Source: Thamnaconus septentrionalis
Taxonomy: Eukaryota > Chordata > Actinopteri > Tetraodontiformes > Monacanthidae
Assembly (NCBI GenBank): GCA_009823395.1
Contig: CM020501.1
Coordinates: forward strand, 3,087,861 to 3,151,860
Length of the DNA: 64,000 nucleotides
Reading direction: 5' to 3'
Shown here: positions 47,693 through 58,525 of the stretch, in pieces
Position numbering within the stretch: the first letter of the stretch is position 1
Layout of the letters: every line of letters begins with the position of its first letter
The notes under the pieces: model-generated
What the model saw: only the letters and a program-made list of their open reading frames with translations
Database searches by the model: none
Told to the model about the DNA's origin: nothing
Translations under genes and position numbers: made by a program

Positions 47693-50020
47693 GTTTCACA
47701 CCTTTGCTGCTTTTGGGAGAAAATTTAAAGCCAAACTTTTGACATTTCAATTTTTCCGACCTGCTCCGACTTCTTGACGCCGTATCGGAGCAGCGTGGCC
47801 TGGTGCTCGCTGTTGTGAAACAGGATGTCAAAGGTCACTTCGCGGCCCATCAGGTCGTCGATGGCCGGCTTCACCACGCTGTGGAAGTCTCTGGCCGGGT
47901 GCAAACCGTCCATCATGTTGTTGACCTGCCAGCAGCGGGACGCTCAACCTCATATCAACTGTGGTTTTGTTTTTGCTATGAACTTTTTATTTTTTATTTT
48001 TTTCCCCCCAAACCTGCGAGTTACCTTGTAATTTGTCCCCAGCATCTCCAGCGGGTCCAGCTTGACCTCTGACCTCAGCGCTCGGCCAAAGAGTGGCAGC
48101 TTGGCATTTGAATCTGTTCGGAACAACACAACCTGTCTTGAAACCTGTGATTTCCTGTGGGTTTTTTTTTGGTTTTTTTTTGAAAATTAATTTTCAAAGG
48201 TGAATTTGTACCCCGACAGGTCAGGTGAGCCACGTAGGGAACGCCATCTCGGTCTCCGTAGTAGACGCCGAAATGAGAGAAGTATTTGTTCCTGCGATAC
48301 TCCACAATGTCCCCAGGGAACAACTTGGGGTGGGAGCTTTTCTGCAAGGACACCAAACCAGAGTGTACATTTAAAATGGTGGTTTGTTTAGGCAGGAGTG
48401 TTAAACTCAAATAGAGAGTGGGGCCAACATTTAAAACTTGGACAAAGTCCTGGGCTGACATGGATATTTATTGAGAAAAATCTTCCTCTAGATATAATAG
48501 TGACCCTTTAATATGGACCCAAACAAATTTCGCTTCAACCTGAATATAGAACAAGCAAAGCTTCATAGTATACAATAAATAACTTCATATTGCACACATG
48601 CAAAATCAAATTTCAATTTTTTTTAAAAAACAACAAAAAAACCTAATCTATATAAATAAAATCTAAATTAAAAAAAATCGTACGCCTCGTTATTATTTGC
48701 AGCCTTCTGATTTAAATTTTAATCGTTACCTTTTTTCCACAAGTTGATCATTGTGACAACCCATTTAGTGTCTAGGGGAGAAGGCTTGTAACAAAAGGAC
48801 AAGCAGGAGGCGAGTTTTTCACTGTTCACAAATCTCACTAACAACAGGGGAAGGGCGGTGGGTGGTGTCAAACCAATAAACCAATAAAAAGAGAACGCTG
48901 TCTCAACTGAGACGTGAAGGGAACGGCTTAATTATCCCCAGTAAAAAGGAACGTCACCCATATAGTCCTAAACCAAAGTTACAAGTTACAAAGTTACAAG
49001 AGGGATAAGCCCCAAAGAAAACAAAAAGCTAAGACTAGGAGCCCGAATATTCCCCAACAGATCACACGGACGAAGTTAGCTGCTAATCAGCACATACAAA
49101 CACAGGTGTCCAAGTAAAAATAAAATATAAATATGTACTTCAATGAACTTCCTGTCCTGATTGAGCAAAGCATTCTGGGATTTGTTGTATTAGCAATACA
49201 CTTGCTGTATAATCCTGGCGAGCCATTTCTAGTCAGGTTTTTGTATTGCCACGTGGGCCAAATATAATTACACTGACGGCCAAATTTGGTCCAGGCCAGA
49301 GTTGGACTCCTATGGTTTAGGGCGAGTAGAAGCGTCTGCCGCAGTGTGAGTCAGTCACTTTCATATCAGCCGTGCCAGAGCAGCAGATCAACCACAACAA
49401 AACAAACCTGCAGGCATCTGAGCACAAAGCCACAAAACTGAGAAATAATTTAATCACCAGCCTGACAAACAGGCTGGAAGATCTTCTTGGGTCATTCAAG
49501 TCAACCAGAGGACTGAAAAATCATCAACATTCTGCAGTCGACCGATGGTAGTAAAGCCACTTATTTTCTAATATTTTGTTTGTGTGAAATGATTGACATA
49601 AAAATGTAGTAGGATAAACCTGGCCCTGACCCAAAGAAAACCAACCTATTCAATTGTGCGTGCGGCATTGTGTGCCAAAAACTCAGGGAAAACAATCAAC
49701 AAAAAATAAAATCACCATGAAAAAAAGAATTATTTTCTTTGATAGTTTCATCTTTTTTCTCATCTGAGTTGCACCCAACCCCAAAAAAGCCCAACGGAAA
49801 CACAGATTTTTTTTAATTATTATTTTTGACAACACCTACATGTAAAATTATATTTGAAAATGTTCCTCTCTTTTTGTGTCAGCAAATAAAAAGAAATGCA
49901 AAATCAAAACATCTGAAATTCAAATTAATCTATGGAGCATCGTTAGCAACTGATATTTAAAAAAAATATATCATTTAAATGATGATTAGTACACATAAAG
50001 CTCGGACTCACCTGGCCCAT
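47549..50020 (-). CDS. PLAAT/LRAT-family (NlpC/P60-like) protein with catalytic Cys replaced by Ser
   Basis: PLAAT/HRASLS and LRAT enzymes transfer or hydrolyse acyl chains through a Cys-His-His site. Exons: 50012-50020 (Met-Gly-Gln only), 48212-48341, 48025-48113, 47761-47925 and 47549-47614; all in phase, 152 residues. The fold signature is clear: FPGDIVEYRR, then SHFGVYYGD (His26 at the first catalytic position), VAHL (His42), YKVNN, GREVTFDILF, and HNSEHQATLLRYG where the family has NCEHFVxxLRYG. The nucleophile position is therefore Ser115. The C-terminal membrane anchor of PLAAT enzymes is absent; the chain ends in a short basic segment (IEKIYKHIMPAWKKLF). Either a pseudoenzyme or a Ser-based variant. 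The three-codon first exon rests on a good donor at 50006-50011 and matching phase, and needs transcript support. It converges on ephx2. Confidence 0.8.
47637..47691. repeat. (CA)n near a plaat-like acceptor
   Basis: About 27 CA units, TG on the sense strand, some 20 bases from the acceptor of exon 47549-47614. Confidence 0.9.
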
Positions 50021-50576
50021 GGGGTTTGTGTGGTGTGTGTGTCTGTGTTCTTCAACGTCTGCTGATGTTTCATTGGCAGCAACACGAAGAAAGAAGAATA
50101 AGAAGAATCCCTCTGCTTTACATACAGACTGAGCTGGTGAAAAACTGTGAGGTTTTCAAGGCTCACTGGTCTGTTGCCGTCACACTAGGCTGATCTTTCA
50201 CCTTCTAGCTTTCGCCGTCGAAACATTGTGTCTTGTTTTGGGGTTGTGGGGCTCTTGAATGTGTTTGGTTTCCACCCTCCCCAGACTGGACTCAGTTTCC
50301 CCGACTTTCAGTCAGAAATCACAGAAAGATCATCAAAGTTTCTTCACATCTTGTTCACCTTGAGGTGTGAACCAGATGTTTTCCAGCGAGGCTCACTCAG
50401 CAAAAGAGGAAGTAGCAGTAGGTTCAGAGGGCGGTTGGGCACAGTGTTGCTTTTGGTTCATTTCAAACAACCTGCTGGTGAACCTCAACCAGTTCTGGGA
50501 AAACTGACAGACGTTCAACAACGGCAACGTTCAAATAAACGCAGCAGAAAACAAGTTTTAATGAGAAATGTCATCA

Positions 50577-50582
50577 TTTATT
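50577..50582 (-). promoter_or_regulatory. Candidate polyA signal of znf513
   Basis: AATAAA on the minus strand about 860 bases past the znf513 stop, before the start of the next minus-strand gene. Confidence 0.4.
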
Positions 50583-51219
50583 TAAAAAATTGTGCTCTCT
50601 CAATACTAAATTCTTCCCTGAATCATCCAACGTCGGAGAGGTAAAGGCTAAATTCCCCTCCCCGAAAAAAAAAAAAAATCACAGCTAATAACTATCAAAA
50701 TAAGACTATTGTGTCAAAATTTACCTCTAATTTCTGAAAAGGGTGGATCAAGAGAAAATAAAAATAAAAACAGCAGGGCTTCTGTCCTCTGTTAAATTCA
50801 TCAAGTGCCCTGAACATTTGGAGCGCAACAAGGACGAGTTTGGCGAAGCTAAAGTGGAGCCAGAACGACTGTGATCGTCGTCTGAACTGAGCGAGACATT
50901 TTCATAACAGATTTAATAAAACAGTGAAGATATTTTTGCTGTGCGCGTGCACAGGAACCCCCAGGAGGAGTCGCTGCCCACCTGGACTTAAAGCTTGTGA
51001 GGCAACGACCCACACACCCAGCTGGACCAAGACAAAACAAAACAAAACAAAACAAAACAAAGAGACGTCGATATTGACGATGATCCACCCAGAATTACAA
51101 AATATAGATTTTCAGCAAAAAAACAGCAAGAAAATAAAAATTCTCAATTCATCAGATTCCTAAAAACTGTCACATTCTGGCTGTAACCTGATTATTAGAG
51201 TCGCACGCAGACATACATG

Positions 51220-51229
<10 letters not shown>

Positions 51230-51313
<84 letters not shown>
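51230..51313. repeat. (CA)n microsatellite in znf513 3' UTR
   Basis: About 42 uninterrupted CA units, 130 bases beyond the znf513 stop; transcribed as UG repeats if in the UTR. Confidence 0.95.
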
Positions 51314-51317
<4 letters not shown>

Positions 51318-51402
51318 TGCCAGTCCATAGAGTGCAGCATCACAGTCCGTCAAAGGCACCTGAGTTGAGCTCCGAGCACAGCTGGAGTTGACCAGTGTAT
51401 AC

Positions 51403-51437
<35 letters not shown>

Positions 51438-51441
51438 CCAT

Positions 51442-54039
51442 ATCTAAGCGTGCTCCTCGCCACCGCCGCCGCCGCCCCAGCCGACGGGCGCGTGCTTGTC
51501 CCAGGCGTCGGTGTTGTGTCCGTGCTTGCGCTGGTGCCGCTTGTAGTTGTCCCAGTGTCCCGTGGTGTAGCCGCACTCGGCGCAGGCGTACGGCTTCTCG
51601 CCCGTGTGCCGCAGCATGTGGCGCTTCAGGTTCATGCTCTGGTTGCACGAGTAGCCGCACACGGCGCAGTGGAAGGGCTTGGCGCCCGAGTGGATGCGCT
51701 CGTGGCGCCGCAGGTTGGCCAGGTTGCCGCAGGCGTAGCTGCACGTCGGGCACTGGTAGGGCTTCTCGCCCGTGTGCACGCGCAGGTGCCGCTTGAGGTT
51801 GTCCAGGTGCGACGAGGTGTAGGCGCAGTGCGGGCACGCGTGCGGCTTCTCCTCCGAGTGTGTGTGGGCGTGGCGCGCCAGGTGGTTGGGGTAGTGCGAG
51901 AAGAAGGGGCAGTGCGGGCAGCGGAAGAGCTTGGCGGCGCGCGCGCCGCCCCGCACCCGGGGACCCAGGGGCCTGCAGCGGCGGCGGCGGCGGGCTGTGG
52001 GGGGGCGGAGCCTCGTCTTTGGACAGCAGGTCCAGGGAGCAGCGGCGGCACACCTGGGAGCAAAAGCATTGACAAACATGGATGTTTTTATTCATGAATT
52101 GGATTCATAAAAACACATCAAGTTAATATTGGATGCATTATTGAAGGTTAAATGAGAAATATTTTGAGGTTTTGAGATAAAACAGCTACACCAAGTGGTT
52201 ACATTTCAGATGGCAGCGCTCGCCCTCTCACCCCCCCCTCTCCGGAGCTACCGGTGAGCTACGGTGACCTGTGCACACAAGTCCTGGACTTTTAATCTTT
52301 CGATATTTTTTTTTTTAATCAAGGCCAGAAAATCGGCAGTAAAAGTTTATTCCTGGCTCTTTCTGATTGGCGGACGCGTCCCGGGTGCATCAAGTGTGTT
52401 ACGGAGGCATGACAGGAAGTGACACTAGTGCCATAGTGTATCATTTCAAGACTTTCAGTCATTTGAAATGTCAAATTCCATGACTTTTCCAGGGTTTCCA
52501 TTTCCGTATCAAAGATTTTCCAGGCGGATCTGTGAGCGCACAGGTCAAAGGTCACCTAAAAAACAAACAAACAAACCAAACAGACGACAAATGGACGTAC
52601 CTGCCCCGCCTCCCCCTCAGTCTCCCCCACCTCCCCGGCCTTGTGCTCGCCCTCCAGGTCGGCCTCCTCCAGGGTGAGGCCGCACGCCCGGCAGCAGAGC
52701 GGGAAGAGGAGGACGGGCAGCGGGCTGGAGGGCGAGCCCAGCCCGCCCAGCGTCTGCAGGAGGGCGGAGTCCTGGGAGAGCCGCAGCGTCAGGTCCGACA
52801 TCACTGCGAGGAGAGGAGGGGCGGAGGAGGGAAGAAAGGAGGAGGTCAGTGGGAACCATTGAAAAGGGCTTTTCTTGATTTACCACAGAGTGCACCGTTT
52901 ACTCAGAAACAGCTCCGACTTCCCCCTTTTACTTCTTCTTCACTTCTGAAATAAACCCTGCCCCCTCCCCAACGCCACGTCCCTGAGTCACCCTCCGCCC
53001 CACTTCTCCCTCGGACCATTTTGAATAAATACACGCAGATGTCCCTCCAGACGAGGGAGCGTCCAGATGGTTTGGCGAGAAAAAAAAAAAAAAAAATCTA
53101 TTCCTCTTTTTGTGAATACTTTTTCAGTTTCTAATCGGCCAGTTCCTCTTTACTGCGCAGCACAGGCGGGAGTTCCACAATAAGCAAAATTCTTCCCTTT
53201 TGCAGCATAAAAACCTGCCGTGATTAAAAACATACAAGTGCCTTTTGAGGGCATTTGAATGAATGAAATGTTTATTTGTACATTCCATATTAATGAAAGA
53301 CGATTTCCCAAAATACCCATTCCTCATACACCAATTCCCAAATGCCCCTTCCAAAGAAAAGAAAACCATTATTAGAGATTATAAAGTTGGAGTTTGAACA
53401 ACCAAGCGCAGGGCTGGGCAAACTTTTTGACTGGTGGGCCATAATGGAGTTCTAAAATGTGACAGAGGTGCCGGAGCAACAAGTGATGGAGTGTTTTGGT
53501 GAGCCACCTCATAGGAGGACAAAATATATCATGGGATGTATAGAAAACATGTTGATTTAATGTCAATTGAAAATGAACCAAAGCAAAGTTACAACAGTGT
53601 CTTTGAAGCCCCACTGTGTTTAGCTCTTTCTTGAAATGACTCTTAAAACATTGAAAAAATGGATGAAATGCAGCTATTTGATGACTCACTGACTATTAAT
53701 ATAATTTCCTCAAGCTTTCAGGCCGCATTAGAAAGCTTAACAGCTGGCATGTGGCCCCCGGGCCACAGTTTGCCCGTGGCTGACCTAACGGGTATAGCTG
53801 AAGCTGAAATAGTAATATACAGTACAGCACAGTATAAATATAGTAAAGTTCAGTAATAGGTAAAGTAATATGGAAATAGTGCCGTAATTTAGTCAAGCAA
53901 GTGCAGCATTTCATCTAAATCTTCATTTTTATGAATGAAGAATTTGATCCGATCAGCTTCAGGTACCAAGCTGGAAATCTTAATGTGCACAATCTGCACT
54001 GAAATTGTGAGAGAAAAAAAGTTTTCACACCCTCTGGGA

Positions 54040-54074
<35 letters not shown>

Positions 54075-56553
54075 CGTTCTTTGCGCACAATCAGCCAGAC
54101 AGCTCACCTTCCTCATTCTCCGCACCTGCCTTTTTCCTGCGGCCCCGCCTCTTCTCCTTCTGCCGCCGCGGCTGCTGCTGCTGCTGCTGCTGCTGTGGCG
54201 GCGGCCTTCTCTCGGCGGCGTGCATGCGTTGGTGCCTCCGCAGGTTGCCCAGGGAGCTGCAGGCGTAGCTGCACTGCGGGCAGCGGTAGGGCTTCTCGCC
54301 GGTGTGCGTGCGGGCATGGCGCTGCAGGTTGACGAGCTGCGCCGAGGCGTACGGGCAGACGGGGCAGCGGTACGGCTTGTGGCCGTCGTGCGTGCGCATG
54401 TGGCGCTTCAGGTGGTTGGAGTAGCGTGAGGTGAAGGCGCACAGCGAGCACGAGTACAGCTTGGCAGCGAGCGGGGATCCGCCGGCGCCGCTCGCTTTGC
54501 CCCGCCTCTTCCTGTCCACCGCCGCCCCGTCTTTGGCCTCCGAGCTCTGGGTGGGTGAGAGGTCGGCGGAGGCGTCGTGCTGGAGGCCTCGCTCGCAGCT
54601 CAGGCAGTAGAGCTCCACCCCCAGGTCGAGGCCCACACCTGCAGCACAGAGAGCAGAAAGAAAACACATCAGTGGTGCTCAAAATGTCTTTGGTTTTGAT
54701 TTATTGTCTTTTTTATCTATTATTGTCTTTCTTTTATTCAGACAAAACCTATATCTGAATACAAGAAAGACATAAATAGGGTTTAAAAAAACAAGAAGTA
54801 GTAGTAGTGCTGGCAGCACCAAAAATGTGTTTTTTTTTTAAATAGCCCTGATAGAGAGGCAGGACGCAGTTGCCTTTGTGTGAACTTCTTCATGGCCACT
54901 ATCAGATAAAACGCACGTCTGAATAAAAGAGAGACATAAATCCAGTATGAAAACATGTTGAAAAAAGAAGGAAGAAGCAGTCGTGCTGGCAGCATCAAAA
55001 ACGTTGCCTTCTCCTTGGTCCCGCCCACTACTGCTCTTTAAGCGCTGGACAAACAGAATCACACGGCTACAAATTCACAGACGACGAGAGGCGTCAGAGC
55101 ACCGGCTCGTCCAACATGAGCTGCATTCATTTTGTTTGTTGTTTCTTTTTACCGAGGTCTAAGCCCGCCCCCAGGGGCGTGTCTCCCAGCAGCTGACCAC
55201 ACCCCTTGCAGGAGAGGAACGCCGGGAAGGCGGAGTCAGTGGGTGCCGACGGGTCGTCGTCCTCCTCCACGCTCAGGGAGAAGACGGTCATGCCTGGTGG
55301 AGGTGGAGAAGACAGGCGCCGTCATTTTGCTGATCTGTCGCAGACAGTTAAAAGTCAATCAACGGCTTTTTGGCTCAACAAATATCTACACCGTGACCTG
55401 GTGTTTATTTAAAAGCAGCGCTACGGCTTAAAAGACGAGAACCTTAAACCTTAATCCAGCAGGCTGGAGGCGCTTGTGACTCATCTGACGGGGCCTCGAG
55501 TGTTTTCTTTGCCTGAGTTTTCCTTGTTTACTTGCCGCACTCTCCATGCCAGACTAGCAGCCCATCAGCTCACTTATAGAGTTCAAAGTGCACGTACCGC
55601 CGTCTCGATCCAGCCCCATGATCTCAGAGTCTCCAAACTCCAGCTCTCCGCTCAGCAGGAAGTCGCTCTCCAGAACCAGGCAGCTGGGCTCGCACGCCGA
55701 CCCGGCCTCCGAGTCCACTGAGGGGAAAAAACGCGCACATGCATGGTCGTGGTTTTGTTTGTTGGTGTCGTATCAGGAAAAAATATTATGCTAGACAGTT
55801 TGGGTGCAGTTTTTAAAAAGAAGGAAAAGGGGCAACGGTGAAGATTTGATGGGAAATAACAAAGAGGATGGACCGAGTGAAGGGAGTGGACAGGAAGTGA
55901 GACAGCAGAGTGGTGAGGTGGAGGAGGTGGAGGAGGAAGAGGAGGTAGAGTCAGAGGTGGAGGAGGAGGAGGAGGAAGAGGACGTAGAGTCAGAGTGGAG
56001 GAGGAGGAGGAGAAGGACTGAGGCCAAGCCAAGAAGAGGAATGAGATCCACACAAAATAGGAATTACTCAGAGCAGCAGTTTTAAACACACTTTTCAAAA
56101 AGACAGGCAGGAAAATAAATTCAAACAGGAAGTTTGAGACAGAGAGCAAGGAAGGACGGACGAGGAAGTGAAGAAGAGGAGGTGGGGGAGGACGAGGAGG
56201 AGGGGGAGGAGGGGGTCAGCCAAGGGTCGTCCATTCAAAGACGAAGCGATGGCAGGAAGCGCAGAGGAAGAGGGGAGGAAGTGGAGAGTCAGGAAGAGAT
56301 AGCCGACACACAAATAGCTATAAAGAAAAGAACGGGGGTGGGGGGCTGCAGGGCTAACCGCTGCGTCGAGTGTTTTAAAGTCACTTTAAATTCACTGCTT
56401 TCTTCACACACCGGCTGCCGGTTTAAATAAGTGAAGCTAGAAAAAAACGCAACACGCACACACACAAACACGTCACGACACTTGAAAGCAGGAAGACAAC
56501 GGCTGGAACTCACATTTCACCGGCTGCGGGTTGGACTGCTTCCTTCGCGGCAT
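51442..56553 (-). CDS. znf513: ZNF513, C2H2 zinc-finger transcription factor (apparent frame break in last exon)
   Basis: ZNF513 is a nuclear C2H2 regulator linked to photoreceptor gene expression in mammals. Exons: 56514-56553, 55598-55717, 55153-55293, 54108-54638, 52601-52803 and 51442-52053. The start MPRRKQSNPQPVK is nearly identical to human. Three fingers lie in exon 4 (CSLCAFTSRYSNHLKRH, CPVCPYASAQLVNLQRH, CPQCSYACSSLGNLRRH) and five in the last exon, ending with CAECGYTTGHWDNYKRH, which is the human 3+5 arrangement. A Gln/Arg-rich stretch follows finger 3. The last exon opens in one frame (VCRRCSLDLLSKDE, matching the human CGRC segment), but its five fingers are in the next frame. 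The shift falls between about 51950 and 52035, where GC-rich homopolymers occur. An AATAAA-type signal on this strand at 50577-50582 may end the transcript. Confidence 0.9.
53409..53782 (+). mobile_element. hAT-like MITE, copy 1
   Basis: It starts CAGGGCTGGGCAAACTTTTT and ends with the inverted AGTTTGCCCGTGGCTG, the classic CAGRGNNGGGCAAAC hAT terminal repeat. The flanking octamers ACCAAGCG and ACCTAACG match at 6 of 8, consistent with a decayed 8-bp duplication. 374 bases in the znf513 intron between exons 52601-52803 and 54108-54638. Confidence 0.8.
54041..54070. repeat. (GT)n microsatellite
   Basis: In the znf513 intron, about 40 bases past the donor of exon 54108-54638. Confidence 0.9.
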
Positions 56554-58525
56554 CCTCCTCTTCCTCCTCGGTTCCCGCTTCGCTCCGACCGCTCGCACAC
56601 GCACGCACCCTCGCTGGGCTCCGCTCGCTGCGTCCGTCCGCCAGCCGGGCAGCCAGCTAACTGCATGTCATCGTCGCCGTCCTCCTCCTACTACTCCTCC
56701 TCATCATCATCATCATCGTCGTCGGCGGCGGCTCCTTCCTCTTCCTCTTCCTCCAACGGACACCAGCCGCGGCGGTGTCATCACAAGCCGCCTGCGCGAA
56801 CGGACACCAGTTTCCCAAAGCCCAACACTCGAAATAAATGTACAACTTTTTTTTCGTGTTAAAAAATAATTATGACTTGTAACTAAAAAAAAAAATATTG
56901 TATCGTCCGTTTCCGGTCGCTCTCTTTACCTTTAAAGTGTCTATAAAGTTTTGAGTGTGAAAGAGTGGCGAGTCACTCTTTGTTATTGTTTAGCAGTAAA
57001 TAGACGCAGCCATCTTGTTAGCCGCACGCTAGCTCGTTGGCTCCAACGTGACAATTTTGTCACTTTGACAAGCAAAACTTTGTCGAGAAGACACGTTAGG
57101 CCTGAGGGAAGTGACAGGCGGACCTACCCGCGTTGAGTCCCGCTTGGAGGACGTCGTCGACGACACGTCGCGCACTGTTTCGGGAAGAAGTCTATTGTTG
57201 TCAAGTGCGAGACGCCGCCGAGTCGAGTTGAGCTTCGCCGGCCGGTGTCGTGACGAGATCTGCTGCAGCGCGCTCCCGCGAGGGGTGCGCGCACCACTGA
57301 CTTTGATTTAATTTCGTGGAACACCGAAGGGTAAATGTTGTGACGGCGTGTTAAATGCTCAGTGACTTACACAGAAATGAACGAGGTCGTTTGTGAAACG
57401 ATTGTCTCCGCGTGTGTTGCTGAAGCTACAGTTGGCGCGCGCTCCCGTGAGCTGGCACGTGGATCCCGGTAGGCCAGGCATACAGATCTCGATGCGACAC
57501 CGGTTTCTTGCTCGGAGCTGCGTCATTGATAGACGCAGAGGATTCTGGGAGTTGTAGTCTTTTGTTGCGCACATGTTTTCTGGTCTTGTGTTTTCCCTGC
57601 CGAAAAGTAGTTTTGGTAAACGCTTAAGGTTAGTTTTATAATGACAATACTACTACTACTACTACTACTAATAATAATAATAATAATAACTGTTACTCAA
57701 TGGTTAATGAGATTAAAAACATTTTTTAGAAGCTTCTTTAATAACATTACATCATTAAGTCAAGTTTATTAATATAAACTACAAATATAAATCTGATTAA
57801 AATACAGTATTCATTGTTGTTAGGTTTAACATCACTTGAACAACAACAATAAATTCTATTACACTTATTTATGTCACTAATTTTTTTTGCTGCTGCTGCT
57901 GCTACTAGGCATGGGCAAACTACGGCCTGTGGGCCATATGCGGCCTGTTAAGCTTTTTAATCCAGCCCACCGAACGATGAAGAAATGATATTAATAGAAA
58001 GTAAGTCATAAAATAGCTGTATTTCTTCCATTTTCTCAGTGTTTTAAGAGTCTTTTCAATAGAGAGCTAAATATCGTGGGGCTTCATAATTTGTTGTAAC
58101 TTTGCTTTTGTAAATTTTCAATAGACAATAAAGCACGTTTTCAACATATCCCATGATATATTTTTTTCTCCTGTGAGGTGGGTAATCGAAAAACTTTATC
58201 CATCTGCTCCTGCTCCGGCCCCTCTGTCAAATTTTAGTGTCTCCGAGGTCCCACCAGTCAAAAAGTTTGCCCACCCGTGAATTATCTGCTAACAACAAAT
58301 ACATACAACATCTAAGTAAGAGCTACAAAAATAATAACAACAAAGAAACCATCTCACTTCAGTTTGAACAGTAAAAATTAAAACTGGAACAGCTCAAGGC
58401 CCGTCTACCCAGCCCACTGCAGCTTGATCCACGTTACCACTGGGGGGCGTTATATTCACACAAAAAGCTATGTTTACTTTTTCATCAGAGCCCAAACCCT
58501 CGAAACAAATGAGGGAATGGCTTGA
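56554..58525. promoter_or_regulatory. znf513 upstream region
   Basis: About 2 kb between the znf513 start and the ermin-like stop. The first 750 bases are GC-rich with trinucleotide runs and are the likely znf513 promoter. A TAC/TAA array lies at 57646-57689 and a hAT MITE at 57906-58279. No gene seen. Confidence 0.4.
57906..58279 (-). mobile_element. hAT-like MITE, copy 2, inverted relative to copy 1
   Basis: It shows CATGGGCAAACTACGGCC at one end and CAGTCAAAAAGTTTGCCCAC at the other, with internal similarity (CATATCCCATGATATATTTT) to the copy at 53409-53782 in opposite orientation. It lies upstream of znf513 and downstream of the ermin-like gene. Confidence 0.75.

Larger units (their letters stand above)
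50021..51441. other. Spacer between plaat-like start and znf513 stop
   Basis: Should carry the plaat-like promoter and the znf513 3' UTR. A 138-codon plus-strand ORF at 50228-50644 shows no recognisable domain. A (CA)42 array lies at 51230-51313 and another at 51408-51436. Confidence 0.5.

Noticed and set aside
50228..50644. 138-codon plus-strand ORF upstream of the plaat-like gene
   Set aside because: No recognisable motif and no splice or promoter support; likely chance.
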